A stretch of 64,000 nt of DNA from Pelomonas sp. Root1217 (GTDB lineage: Bacteria > Pseudomonadota > Gammaproteobacteria > Burkholderiales > Burkholderiaceae_C). Made by a program: the position numbers and the translations under genes. Numbering within the stretch: the stretch's first letter is position 1; each line of letters begins with the position of its first letter. Below, piece by piece: positions 24,052-35,056 of the stretch. Below the pieces are notes generated by a model. That model saw nothing but the letters and a program-made list of their open reading frames with translations, searched no databases and was not told the origin of the DNA. The stretch is taken from NCBI RefSeq assembly GCF_001425705.1, contig NZ_LMDC01000028.1:663536-727535 (forward strand), in the 5' to 3' direction.

Positions 24052-26034
24052 ATGGAGAAGTTGAAGTGCTGGGCCGGCGTCGTTGCCGGCCTTTTGCTGT
24101 CCGTCAGCGCCGCGCGGGCGGCCCCGCCGCCGGCCGAGGTGTTCTTCGGCGATGCCGACATCGGCGAAATCGCGCTGTCGCCCTCGGGCAAGCGGCTGGC
24201 CATCACGACCGCCAAAGGCGCCAAGCGCGTCGGCCTCGTCGTCCTGGAACTGGCCCCCGGCGGCAAGCTCACGCGAGCCGTGCAATTCGGCAAGGAGGAT
24301 GTCACCCACGTCCATTGGGTCAACGACGACCGGCTCGTCTTCAGCCTCACGGACCTGAGTGGCGAGAACTGGCGACCGCCGGGCCTGTTCGCCGTGAACG
24401 CGGATGGCACCGGGCTGCGAAAGCTCATCGAGCGCGCCAACCGCTTCGGGATCAACAAGGGGGAGCCCGACTACAGTTTGCTGGACTGGAGCCACAGCCT
24501 GCGCCTCGTGCCCGAGCCACGGCCCGGTGAAACCAATGAAGAGGTGCTGGTGACCTCTTACTCGCGCCGCACCCAGGCGCTGCTGTGGCTGAACACCCGC
24601 ACGGGCATGACGCGCGATGTCGCCGTTCGGCCGCCGGCCGACAACATCCAGCAGTGGCTGGTCGACGCCAGCGGCGCGCCCCGTGCAGCAGTGAGCTTCA
24701 CGGACGATCGCCTGCAGGCTTACTGGCTCAAGCCGGGCAGCACGCAATGGGAACAGCTCTACGACACGACGGTGCTGAAGCAGCCCTTCCGGCTCCACGA
24801 CGTCGACAGCAAAGGCACGCTCTACGTCACGCATGCGCCCAAGGGAAGCCCGCAAGCTGTGCTGACGCGCTACGACGCCCAGGCCAAGGCGCCCGCCCCG
24901 GCGGCCATCGTGGCAACGCCTGGCTTCGATTTCGCTGGCCACCTGATCACGGAAGGCGGCACCGTGCTGGGCGTGCGAGCGCTGGTGGACAGCGAGGCGA
25001 CGGTCTGGCTGGATGAACGCATGGCCAAGTTCCAGCAGCAGGCGGACAAGCGCCTGCCGGGCCTCATCAACCGCATCAGCTGCCTGCGCTGCGGCCAGCC
25101 GGACATGGTGGCCATCATCAAGGCCTACGGCGATCACGACCCCGGCAAGGTCTGGCTCTACCTCGGCCAACCGCCCGACGGAGAACCGCACTGGCGCTCC
25201 ATCGGCCGGGTGCGCGAGGCGGTCCCCCCCGAGCAGATGGCCACGATGGATTTCAAGACCATCAAGGCCCGTGACGGACGCGAACTGCCGGTGTGGATCA
25301 CGCGCGCCGACGACGCCAAGGGGCCGCGTCCGGCCGTCGTGCTGGTGCACGGCGGGCCTTGGATTCGCGGCCAAGCCTGGGAATGGGACAACTGGGGCCA
25401 GTTCCTGGCCTCGCGCGGCTATGTCGTCATAGAGCCGGAGTTCCGCGGCAGCGCCGGCTACGGCGAGGAGCACCTGCGCGCTGGCTTCAAGCAATGGGGC
25501 CAGGCCATGCAGGACGACGTGACCGACGCGCTGCGCTGGGCGCAGAAGGAAGGGTTGGCCAGCGAGAAGGCCTGCATCATCGGCGCCAGCTACGGCGGCT
25601 ACAGCACGCTGATGGGCCTGGCCAGGGACCCCGACCTCTACCGCTGCGGCGTGGCATGGGTGGCCGTGACGGACCTGGAGCTGATGGTGCAGGGGTCATG
25701 GTGGGTGAGCGACGACAGCAGCATCGCCCGCAAGCTGACCCTTCCCGAAATGGTCGGCGACCCCAAGCAGGATGCCGCCATGCTGGCCGCCAACTCACCG
25801 GTGAAGCTGGCCCCGCGCATCAAGGCACCGGTGCTGCTGGCCTATGGCGAGGCAGACCTGCGCGTGCCCATCGTGCATGGCAAGCGCATGCGTGACGCCC
25901 TGACGGCGGCCGGCAATCCGCCGGAATGGGTCAGCTACCCCGAAGAAGGCCATGGCTTCGGCAAGCCCGAGAACCGATTGGACTTCGCCCGCAGGGTGGA
26001 GACCTTCCTGGCCAGGCACCTGGGCCCGAACTAG
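24052..26034 (+). CDS. Secreted S9-family serine peptidase (acylaminoacyl-peptidase / prolyl-oligopeptidase type)
   Basis: A 660-residue exported peptidase (signal peptide MEKLKCWAGVVAGLLLSVSA). The N-terminal two-thirds is a beta-propeller of degenerate repeats; the C-terminal alpha/beta-hydrolase domain has the nucleophile GASYGGYST (Ser near residue 513), the Asp in YGEADLRVPIVHG and the His in EEGHGF. It cleaves short peptides or acylated N-termini. The ATG at 24052 has GGGAG 6 bases upstream and opens directly into the signal peptide. Its stop overlaps the stop of the convergent desaturase gene. Confidence 0.93.
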   Translation: MEKLKCWAGVVAGLLLSVSAARAAPPPAEVFFGDADIGEIALSPSGKRLAITTAKGAKRVGLVVLELAPGGKLTRAVQFGKEDVTHVHWVNDDRLVFSLTDLSGENWRPPGLFAVNADGTGLRKLIERANRFGINKGEPDYSLLDWSHSLRLVPEPRPGETNEEVLVTSYSRRTQALLWLNTRTGMTRDVAVRPPADNIQQWLVDASGAPRAAVSFTDDRLQAYWLKPGSTQWEQLYDTTVLKQPFRLHDVDSKGTLYVTHAPKGSPQAVLTRYDAQAKAPAPAAIVATPGFDFAGHLITEGGTVLGVRALVDSEATVWLDERMAKFQQQADKRLPGLINRISCLRCGQPDMVAIIKAYGDHDPGKVWLYLGQPPDGEPHWRSIGRVREAVPPEQMATMDFKTIKARDGRELPVWITRADDAKGPRPAVVLVHGGPWIRGQAWEWDNWGQFLASRGYVVIEPEFRGSAGYGEEHLRAGFKQWGQAMQDDVTDALRWAQKEGLASEKACIIGASYGGYSTLMGLARDPDLYRCGVAWVAVTDLELMVQGSWWVSDDSSIARKLTLPEMVGDPKQDAAMLAANSPVKLAPRIKAPVLLAYGEADLRVPIVHGKRMRDALTAAGNPPEWVSYPEEGHGFGKPENRLDFARRVETFLARHLGPN

Positions 26035-26906
26035 CCCTTGAACCCGTTGTAATGCCGCCGCCATTCCGGCGGTTTCCACAGGTGGGCCAGGCGCATGCCC
26101 CAGGTCTTCTCCTGGGCCATGTCGTGGAACATCGCCCGCCACTCGTGCGCATTCAGCCAGAACAGGTTGTGCGTATGGAAGGGATGCTCCAGGCCGTAGT
26201 CCACCGCCGCCTCCTCGGGCACGAAAGTGCCGAACAGGCGGTCGAAGACGATCAGCGTGCCGCCGAAGTTCTTGTCGATGTATTGCGGGTTGCGGCCGTG
26301 GTGGGCGCGGTGGTGTGAGGGCGTGTTGAAGATGAACTCGAACCAGGCCGGCATCTTGCCCACCCAGCTCGTGTGCACGAAGAACTGGTAGCCCAGGTTG
26401 AGTGACAGCGCGAACAGCACCCAGCGCGGCTCGAAGCCCAGCCACACGGCCGGCAGGTAGAACAGCCAGTTGCCCGCAATCGGATAGAACCAGCTCTGGC
26501 GCAGCGCGGTGCCGAAGTTCATCTTCTCCGAACCGTGATGCACGACATGGGCACACCAGAACCAGCGGATGCGGTGGCTGCCGCGATGGAACCAGTAATA
26601 GAGGAACTCGACGAGCAGGAACAGGCCGATGAAGCGCCCGACGGTGACGTCGATGGTGAACAGGCGATGGTCGTAGACCCAACCCATGGCCGGCAACACC
26701 AGCACGACGAGCAGCACCAGGTCGGCGACCAGGTAGCTGCCGCCGCTGTTCATGCTGTCGAAGGTGTCCCAGAGGTCGAAGACGCCGGTCTTTCGAAAGC
26801 GCCAGGCCTCCATCGCGATGAAGACGCCGAAGACGGGCGACAACATGACCAGCGTCAGGTCGCGCCAGTCGCCGTGGCGGTGGTAGAGGTCGAGCAGCCA
26901 GTCCAT
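26031..26906 (-). CDS. Sterol-desaturase / fatty-acid-hydroxylase family membrane enzyme
   Basis: A 291-residue integral membrane di-iron protein with four or so hydrophobic segments. Histidine clusters are in the right order: HRGSHRIRWFWCAHVVHH (which merges two HxxxH/HxxHH motifs), then NTPSHHRAHHGRN and later HPFHTHNLFW. The family hydroxylates or desaturates lipid or isoprenoid chains. The ATG at 26906 (MDWLLDLYHRHGDW) is preferred to an upstream start that adds a polar stretch. It is divergent from an AraC regulator, with paired direct repeats between them. Confidence 0.88.
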   Translation of the reverse strand: MDWLLDLYHRHGDWRDLTLVMLSPVFGVFIAMEAWRFRKTGVFDLWDTFDSMNSGGSYLVADLVLLVVLVLPAMGWVYDHRLFTIDVTVGRFIGLFLLVEFLYYWFHRGSHRIRWFWCAHVVHHGSEKMNFGTALRQSWFYPIAGNWLFYLPAVWLGFEPRWVLFALSLNLGYQFFVHTSWVGKMPAWFEFIFNTPSHHRAHHGRNPQYIDKNFGGTLIVFDRLFGTFVPEEAAVDYGLEHPFHTHNLFWLNAHEWRAMFHDMAQEKTWGMRLAHLWKPPEWRRHYNGFKG

Positions 26907-26936
26907 GCCGCCATGTTGATCCGAAACGGCCAAGGT

Positions 26937-26967
26937 TTCTTGACGGCAAAACCCGGGTTTTTGACGG
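26937..26967. promoter_or_regulatory. Two direct repeats 21 bp apart between desaturase and AraC regulator
   Basis: TTCTTGACGG (26937-26946) and TTTTTGACGG (26958-26967) are in the same orientation with a 21-bp period, i.e. on the same face of the helix. This is the usual arrangement of AraC-family half-sites. A shorter repeat ATCACGC occurs twice just downstream. Confidence 0.5.
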
Positions 26968-27033
26968 ATCACGCCACGCCTGGGGAGATCACGCAGGGGG
27001 CCGCGGTCGGCACTGCTGCATCATCGACTGGCC

Positions 27034-28020
27034 ATGGATGAGACCCGTGTCGCTGCCAGCTATGCCCAGTTGCTCTTCGAGCACATGGGCGCGCTCGGCC
27101 GCGCCGAAGCCCTGGGCACACCGCCGGCGCCGGCCGAGACCTTTGTCGCGCTGCGCCGCTGGCAGGCGCTGCTCGAGCGGGCACGCGACCTCGACCCGGG
27201 CCCCAAGTCGACCTTCCCGCTGCGCCTGGCGCGCGGCATCGCGCCGCGGCACTTCGGCGTCGTCGGCTTCGCCGCGCTGGCCTGCGGGACGCTGGGCGAG
27301 GCCCTGCAGCGGTTGGAGCGCTATCACCGCTCGGTCTACGACGTGAACATCGCCCAGGTTCACCCCTGCCCCGAGGGCATCTGCATCGAATGGGGCGTGG
27401 AGCGCGGCCGCCCCGGCGCCCTCGTCGACGAGACCGCCATCGCGGCCCTGGTGCAGCTGACGCGGGAGTTCACGGGCAGGCCGCTGCGCGCGTTGGCGGT
27501 GGACTTCGTCAACCGCCGCCCGGCCGATGTGCGGCCCTACGAGGACTTCTTCGGCGGCGCGGTGCGCTTTGAGCAGCCCAGCACACGCCTCGTGCTGGCG
27601 CTGAGCGACCTCGCCTTGCCCTTGCGCGGCGCCGACGCGGCCCTGCTGGCGCTGCTCGACGATCAAGCCGAACGCCTGCTGCAGGAGGTGGCTGCCGTCA
27701 GCGAGCCGGTCGGCGTCTGGCGCCAGGCCCTGGTCGGCCTGATTCGCTCGGGCCGTACCCAACTGCCGGACCTCGCACACAGCCTGCAGATGAGCCCGCG
27801 CAGCCTGCAACGGCGGCTGGCTGAGCAGGGCCAGAGCTTCCAGGCCTTGCTGTCGCAGACCCGCCAGCAGCTGGCCGAGGCCTATCTGCGCGACCCCGGC
27901 GTCGAGCTGGCTGAAGTGGCCTTGCTGCTTGGCTATTCCGAACAAAGCGCCTTCACGCGCGCCTTCCGGCAGTGGACGGGTCAGGCACCGCTGCAATGGC
28001 GCAGACAACATTCACGATGA
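27034..28020 (+). CDS. AraC-family transcriptional regulator (OruR/ArgR-like architecture)
   Basis: A 328-residue regulator. The N-terminal arabinose-binding-like domain (about 15-205) has FPLRLARGIAPRHFGVVGFA and LGEALQRLERYHRSVYDV. The C-terminal AraC helix-turn-helix pair has LPDLAHSLQMSPRSLQRRLA and VELAEVALLLGYSEQSAFTR. It diverges from the sterol-desaturase-like gene and overlaps the DUF2804 gene by 4 bases (ATGA). It probably controls lipid-related neighbours, since this subfamily often sits beside fatty-acid or sterol genes. Confidence 0.9.
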   Translation: MDETRVAASYAQLLFEHMGALGRAEALGTPPAPAETFVALRRWQALLERARDLDPGPKSTFPLRLARGIAPRHFGVVGFAALACGTLGEALQRLERYHRSVYDVNIAQVHPCPEGICIEWGVERGRPGALVDETAIAALVQLTREFTGRPLRALAVDFVNRRPADVRPYEDFFGGAVRFEQPSTRLVLALSDLALPLRGADAALLALLDDQAERLLQEVAAVSEPVGVWRQALVGLIRSGRTQLPDLAHSLQMSPRSLQRRLAEQGQSFQALLSQTRQQLAEAYLRDPGVELAEVALLLGYSEQSAFTRAFRQWTGQAPLQWRRQHSR

Positions 28021-29000
28021 ACCTGGCTCCCCAAACCGTCGTCATTGACGGCGCCCCCGCCCACGGCCGCTATGTCGGCCGCATATCGCGCATCGATTGG
28101 TCTCCGTTGCGCGAGCGCCGCTCGTGGTTCTGGCACAGGCTGCATCACAAGCGCTGGCATTACGTCGGCCTGGGCAATGAGCAGCTCTTCATCGGTGTCG
28201 CCATCGTCCACCTCGGCTGGACCTGCACGGCTTTCGCCTACCTCTTCGACCGCCGTCGCCGCACCTTGCTGGCCAACTGGCGCCAGGACGGCCTGCCGGG
28301 ATTGCAGGCCGGTGTATCCGACGCGCCGCTCGCCGGCGCCCGTGCCTGGTTCCGCGGCCCCGGCGCGCGGCTGGCGCTCTGCCACGAGCCGGACGACAGC
28401 CTGCGCCTCACCGTCGCGACGCGCGCACTGCGCATCCAGGCCCGCCTGGACCTCGGCCGCATGGCGCCACCGCTGCTGGCCATCGGCCCCATCGAAGGCG
28501 GCATCGTCCATGCGACGCAGAAGACCACGGCGCTGCCCGTGCAAGGCTGGGCCGAGGCCGAGGGGCAGCATTTCGGCCTGGATGGCGCCTGGGCAGCGGT
28601 CGACGCGTCCAATGGCCTGCTCGCCCGCAACACCGCCTGGCGCTGGGCCAGCGCCCATCGCGCCGACGTCGGCTTCAATCTGCAGCAGGGTTATTTCGGC
28701 GGGCAGGAGAACGTGCTGTGGCTGGACGGCATGCCGATCGCGCTGGCTGGCGCCCGTTTCGACTTCGATCCCACCCAGCCGCTGCGCCCGTGGCGGGTGC
28801 ACACCGACGACGGCCTGCTTGACCTCGTCTTTACGCCCGAAGGTGCACGTGCCGAGAACCGCGACCTCCTCGTCGCTGCCAGCCACTACGTTCAACCCAT
28901 CGGCTGCTTTGCCGGCACCGTGCGAGCCGGCGCCGGCGCACCGGCGCGCCGCATCGACGGCCTGCTGGGCGTGACCGAGGACCACCGCTCCCGCTGGTGA
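28017..29000 (+). CDS. DUF2804-family protein
   Basis: A 327-residue protein of the DUF2804 family. It is beta-rich, with motifs such as SWFWHRLHHKRWHYVGLGN, FGGQENVLWLDG and HYVQPIGCFAGTV. Members are related to the AttH / carotenoid 1,2-hydratase lipocalin-like superfamily, but no enzymatic role is established. There is no signal peptide. The ATG at 28017 is chosen because it forms an ATGA with the AraC stop; upstream in-frame starts lie inside that gene. Pairing with a sterol-desaturase and AraC gene suggests a lipid context. Confidence 0.82.
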   Translation: MNLAPQTVVIDGAPAHGRYVGRISRIDWSPLRERRSWFWHRLHHKRWHYVGLGNEQLFIGVAIVHLGWTCTAFAYLFDRRRRTLLANWRQDGLPGLQAGVSDAPLAGARAWFRGPGARLALCHEPDDSLRLTVATRALRIQARLDLGRMAPPLLAIGPIEGGIVHATQKTTALPVQGWAEAEGQHFGLDGAWAAVDASNGLLARNTAWRWASAHRADVGFNLQQGYFGGQENVLWLDGMPIALAGARFDFDPTQPLRPWRVHTDDGLLDLVFTPEGARAENRDLLVAASHYVQPIGCFAGTVRAGAGAPARRIDGLLGVTEDHRSRW

Positions 29001-29057
29001 TACGTCACGCTCGGGCTCGGCAGGTCGGTTCAAGTACCGGGGCGGGTCGATACAGTC

Positions 29058-30404
29058 ATGGCGCATCTCCAGCCGCCCACCTACGTGCTTCACGCCTCCT
29101 CATCCACACGCAACCTCGCGGCCGGCATTGCGCTGACCGTGGCACTGGTGCTGGCCCAGGCCTGGCTGCCCGAGCGCAGCATCGATCTCGCGGCCCCGGG
29201 TGCGGTGAGCAACCTGTACCTGATCGCTCCGGGCGACGTCCCGGGCGAGCCCTCTCCCGTGCAGTGGGTCGACTACGAACGCCGCCACTGGGTTTGCCGC
29301 AATCCCGCGAACAGCCCTTCGCAAGCGTGTGGCATCACCCTCGTGCTGAGTGGCGATGACCCGGCCCGCGGCAGGAACCTGAACGGATTCGACACCCTGG
29401 AGCTGGACCTGGCCTACCGGGGCAACGCCGCTCATCTGCGCGTGGCCCTGCGCAATTTCGACCCGCGCTTTTCCAAGCTGACCGACGGCAACAGCTCCCG
29501 CATGCAGTCGATCAACCTGAGGGGGCGCGATGTCACCAAGCCGGTCACCCTCGAACTCGCTGAGCTGACCGTGCCCGAGTGGTGGATCACGCAGTTCGAC
29601 CTGCCTCGCGAGTTCAACCGGCCCAGCGTCGAAAACGTGACCTCCCTGTCCATCGACCTGACGGACAGCCTCGCCGGGCAGAACCACGAGCTGGAGCTGA
29701 GGCATCTCACGCTCAAGGGACCCTGGATCGCCCGCGACACCCTCTACCTCGGCCTGCTCTGCGCCTGGCTTTTGGCGGCCGGCACCGTCGTGGGCCGGCA
29801 GTGGCGTGCGCTGCGGCGCAGCCATCTGCGCCAGCAGCGCGAGATCGATGCGCTGACGGCACGCACCCGGCTGCTGCGCGTCGAGCAGGACAAGCTGCGC
29901 CGCCTGGCCACCATCGATGAATTGACCGGGGTGCTCAACCGCCGCGGGCTGGAGTCGGCACTGGAAGATTTCGAGGCCGAGTCGGCCGGCGTGGCGCTGG
30001 TGCTGCTCGACATCGACCACTTCAAGCACATCAACGACCGCTGGGGCCACGCCGTCGGCGACGAGGTGCTGCGCCGCATGGCCGCCATCGTGTCGGCCAA
30101 TCTGCGCACCACTGATGTCATCGGCCGCTGGGGCGGCGAGGAGTTCCTCGTCGCCTGCCAGGGCCGCCATGCCGACGACGCGGTGCGGCTGGCGGAGAAG
30201 CTGCGTGATGCCGTGCAGCACGGCAATTTCGACACCAAGGGCCGTTTCGGCATCACCGCGAGTTTCGGCGTCGCGCTGGCACCGCCCGGTGCGTCGACCC
30301 ACCGCGCCTTCAAGCGCGCCGACGCGGCCCTCTACCGCGCCAAGGCGGCCGGCCGCAACCGCGTCGAACTCGACACCGCGCACGACGCCGTCACCACGCT
30401 CTGA
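29058..30404 (+). CDS. Membrane diguanylate cyclase (GGDEF)
   Basis: A 448-residue protein that makes cyclic di-GMP. A membrane segment (about 16-36), a periplasmic beta-rich domain of about 190 residues that resembles a carbohydrate-binding jelly roll, a second membrane segment (about 233-250) and a short coiled-coil linker lead into the GGDEF domain. The active site is GGEEF and an inhibitory RxxD site (RTTD) lies exactly five residues upstream, so product inhibition is expected. Substrate-side motifs FKHINDRWGHAVGDEVLRR are intact. The periplasmic domain suggests control by an extracellular ligand. Confidence 0.93.
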   Translation: MAHLQPPTYVLHASSSTRNLAAGIALTVALVLAQAWLPERSIDLAAPGAVSNLYLIAPGDVPGEPSPVQWVDYERRHWVCRNPANSPSQACGITLVLSGDDPARGRNLNGFDTLELDLAYRGNAAHLRVALRNFDPRFSKLTDGNSSRMQSINLRGRDVTKPVTLELAELTVPEWWITQFDLPREFNRPSVENVTSLSIDLTDSLAGQNHELELRHLTLKGPWIARDTLYLGLLCAWLLAAGTVVGRQWRALRRSHLRQQREIDALTARTRLLRVEQDKLRRLATIDELTGVLNRRGLESALEDFEAESAGVALVLLDIDHFKHINDRWGHAVGDEVLRRMAAIVSANLRTTDVIGRWGGEEFLVACQGRHADDAVRLAEKLRDAVQHGNFDTKGRFGITASFGVALAPPGASTHRAFKRADAALYRAKAAGRNRVELDTAHDAVTTL

Positions 30405-30428
30405 GCGTGGCGGCGCCGCGCACGACGC

Positions 30429-30432
<4 letters not shown>
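30401..30432. terminator. Hairpin shared by the convergent GGDEF and clpB 3' ends
   Basis: CTGAGCGT (30401-30408) pairs with ACGCTCAG (30425-30432); the inner part is also GC-palindromic. The arms include both stop codons. No T-tract follows on either strand. Confidence 0.4.
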
Positions 30433-33020
<2,588 letters not shown>

Positions 33021-33046
33021 GGTGGGAATCCTCCGGTTGCCAAGCC

Positions 33047-33074
33047 AAGTGGGCGCCAGCCGGCGCTTTTCAAG
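33047..33074 (-). promoter_or_regulatory. Sigma-32 heat-shock promoter of clpB
   Basis: On the minus strand CTTGAAA (33074-33068), 13 bases, then GCCCACTT (33054-33047). The RpoH consensus is CTTGAAA with CCCCATnT downstream. The -10 ends 26 bases before the clpB ATG. Confidence 0.8.
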
Positions 33075-33079
33075 TTGAG

Positions 33080-33445
33080 CTAGATCAAGGCCTGCGCGAG
33101 ACGCATGCCCAGCCAGGCGGCAAAAAGCGCTCCCAGCACGTGGGCCAACGTATGGGCGGCGGCCATGCCCAGCTCACCATGGCGCAACAGCGCCAGCGAC
33201 TCGCCCGAAAAAGCCGAAAACGTCGTCAACCCGCCGAGGAAGCCGGTCACCAGCAAAAGTTTCAGCAATTCGTTCGGATGGCGGCCCAACCACTCCAGCG
33301 CCATGCCGATCAGCAGCCCGCCCACGAGATTGACGAGCAACGTGCCGAGCGGGAAGCCGGCCCAACGGGTGTTGAACAGCAGGCCGGCCTGCCAGCGCGT
33401 CAGCGCGCCCAAGGCGGCGCCTACCGAAACTGCCAAAGCGTTCAC
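33080..33445 (-). CDS. crcB: Fluoride exporter CrcB/Fluc
   Basis: A 121-residue, four-helix membrane protein that forms dimeric fluoride channels. The signatures [26 protein letters not shown] and [15 protein letters not shown] are clear. The GTG start at 33445 overlaps the moaE stop (GTGA). No fluoride riboswitch is visible, as expected because the start lies inside the moaE end. It is followed by clpB with its own promoter. Confidence 0.95.
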   Translation of the reverse strand: MNALAVSVGAALGALTRWQAGLLFNTRWAGFPLGTLLVNLVGGLLIGMALEWLGRHPNELLKLLLVTGFLGGLTTFSAFSGESLALLRHGELGMAAAHTLAHVLGALFAAWLGMRLAQALI

Positions 33446-33915
33446 AGGGCGTTCCCTCCGGCGATTCCCCACCGCGCCAGCGCCTCGTCGTCAGCTACGC
33501 GGGCATCCACCCAATGCGCGCCGTCCGGCGTGTGTTCCTTCTTCCAGAACGGTGCCTGGGTCTTCAAATAGTCCATCAGGAATTCGCAGGCCTGGAAGGC
33601 CTGCCCTCGGTGGGCGCTGGTGACGAGCACCAGCACGATCTGGTCGCGGGCCTGCAGGGTGCCGACGCGGTGGATGACCTTGGCGGCACGGATATCGAAG
33701 CGGGCCATGGCTGCGTCGACCATGGCCTCGATGGCCGCCTCGGTCATGCCCGGGTAGTGTTCCAGCTCCATTGCCGACACTGCCGCGCTGCTGCTGTGCT
33801 CGCGCACGGTACCGACGAAGGCGACGACGGCACCGACGCCGCCATCCCCCATCCGCAGGGCGGAGGTTTCGGCGCCGACGTCAAAGTCTCCGGACTGGAT
33901 GCAAACTCTGGGCAT
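33442..33915 (-). CDS. moaE: Molybdopterin synthase catalytic subunit
   Basis: A 157-residue MoaE, which with thiocarboxylated MoaD inserts the dithiolene sulfurs into precursor Z. Family motifs: AVVAFVGTVREHSS, LELEHYPGM-like MELEHYPGMTEAAI, RVGTLQARDQIVLVLVTSAHR and the catalytic KTQAPFWKKE. Its partner moaD is not adjacent but sits about 10 kb away (43631-43888), an unusual split. The gene is co-directional and coupled with crcB. Confidence 0.95.
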   Translation of the reverse strand: MPRVCIQSGDFDVGAETSALRMGDGGVGAVVAFVGTVREHSSSAAVSAMELEHYPGMTEAAIEAMVDAAMARFDIRAAKVIHRVGTLQARDQIVLVLVTSAHRGQAFQACEFLMDYLKTQAPFWKKEHTPDGAHWVDARVADDEALARWGIAGGNAL

Positions 33916-33963
33916 GGCAGAGATTCTCGCCCTGGCGCGCGGTGAGATTCACATGTTTGGCCG

Positions 33964-33992
33964 TTGAAGTCAGAGCCCGCCGCCGGATACTT
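33964..33992 (+). promoter_or_regulatory. Possible sigma-70 promoter of the SPFH-DUF4178 operon
   Basis: TTGAAG (33964-33969), 17 bases, then ATACTT (33987-33992), 35 bases before the SPFH ATG at 34028. The spacing is ideal and the match to consensus is moderate. Confidence 0.35.
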
Positions 33993-34027
33993 GCCCCTCA
34001 TTTCTTCTCACGCAGCCAGGAATCGAC

Positions 34028-35056
34028 ATGGCCCTGATGGATTTCATCAAGAAACAGTTCATAGACGTCATCCAGTGGACGGAGGACGCCGACGGCACGC
34101 TGGCCTGGCGCTTCCCGATGTCCGGCATGGAAATTCAAAACGGCGGCCAGCTCGTCGTGCGGGAATCCCAGGTCGCCGTCTTCGTCAACGAGGGTCAAGT
34201 GGCCGACGTCTTCGGCCCGGGCACCCACAAGCTGACGACCCAGACGCTGCCGGTACTGACCTATCTGAAGAACTGGGACAAGCTGTTCGAGTCCCCCTTC
34301 AAGAGCGACGTCTACTTCTTCAGCACACGCCAGCAGATCGACCAGCGCTGGGGCACCAGCCAGCCGGTCGCCATCCGCGACAAGGACTTCGGCGCCGTGC
34401 GCCTGCGCGCCTTCGGCAACTACGCCTACCGCATCCAGGACCCGAAGGTCTTCCACACGCAGATCTCCGGCACGCGCGAGCGCTATACGGTGCAGGACCT
34501 GGACGGCCAGCTGCGTGGCCTGATGCTGCAGCACATCAGCGACGCCGTCGCCAGCAGCGGCACGCCCTTCCTGGACCTGGCTGCCAACCAGGTCGAGTTC
34601 GCTGCCGCGCTGAAAAACGCGACCGCCGAGTCCTTCACGGCCATCGGCCTGGAGCTGATCTCGGTGACGATGCAGAACGTGTCGCTGCCCGAGGAGCTGC
34701 AGAAGATCCTCGACCAGCGCATCGGCATGGGCATCATTGGCCAGAACATGGGCCAGTTCATGCAATACCAGGCGGCACAGGCCCTGCCCGAAATGGCCAA
34801 GGGCGGTGGTGGCGGCAGCGGTATCGCCGGCGAAGCCATCGGCCTGGGTGCCGGCGTGGCCCTGGGCCAGACGCTCGCGCAGACGCTGGGCCAAGGCCTG
34901 GCCGGCGTCGGCACGGCCGCACCTGCCCCCGCAGCCAGCAAGCCCGAAGACATCGTCTCGCTGCTGGAAAAGCTCGGCGACCTCAAGGCCAAGGGCATCC
35001 TGACCGACGAGGAATTCGCCGCGAAGAAGGCCGATCTGCTGAAGAAGCTTGGCTGA
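34028..35056 (+). CDS. SPFH-domain protein with C-terminal SHOCT motif (YdjI type)
   Basis: A 342-residue cytoplasmic-face protein. The SPFH/band-7-like domain (about 25-235) includes LVVRESQVAVFVNEGQVADV, FGPGTHKLTTQTLPVLTYLK and DFGAVRLRAFGNYAYRIQDP. A Gly/Ala-rich linker leads to a C-terminal SHOCT helix pair (DIVSLLEKLGDLKAKGILTD, then EEFAAKKADLLKKLG). There is no transmembrane segment. In other genomes this family sits with DUF4178, DUF350 and polyamine genes, as here. It starts a dense plus-strand series, and its end overlaps the next gene by 8 bases. Confidence 0.9.
   Translation: MALMDFIKKQFIDVIQWTEDADGTLAWRFPMSGMEIQNGGQLVVRESQVAVFVNEGQVADVFGPGTHKLTTQTLPVLTYLKNWDKLFESPFKSDVYFFSTRQQIDQRWGTSQPVAIRDKDFGAVRLRAFGNYAYRIQDPKVFHTQISGTRERYTVQDLDGQLRGLMLQHISDAVASSGTPFLDLAANQVEFAAALKNATAESFTAIGLELISVTMQNVSLPEELQKILDQRIGMGIIGQNMGQFMQYQAAQALPEMAKGGGGGSGIAGEAIGLGAGVALGQTLAQTLGQGLAGVGTAAPAPAASKPEDIVSLLEKLGDLKAKGILTDEEFAAKKADLLKKLG

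Noticed and set aside
29031-29052. FliA-like sequence TCAAGTAC...TCGATAC before the diguanylate cyclase
   Set aside because: The spacing between the two elements is 3 bases too short compared with the good FliA site at 21619-21645.
33446-33500. Fluoride riboswitch for crcB
   Set aside because: The crcB start overlaps the moaE coding end, leaving no leader, and no riboswitch core was recognised.
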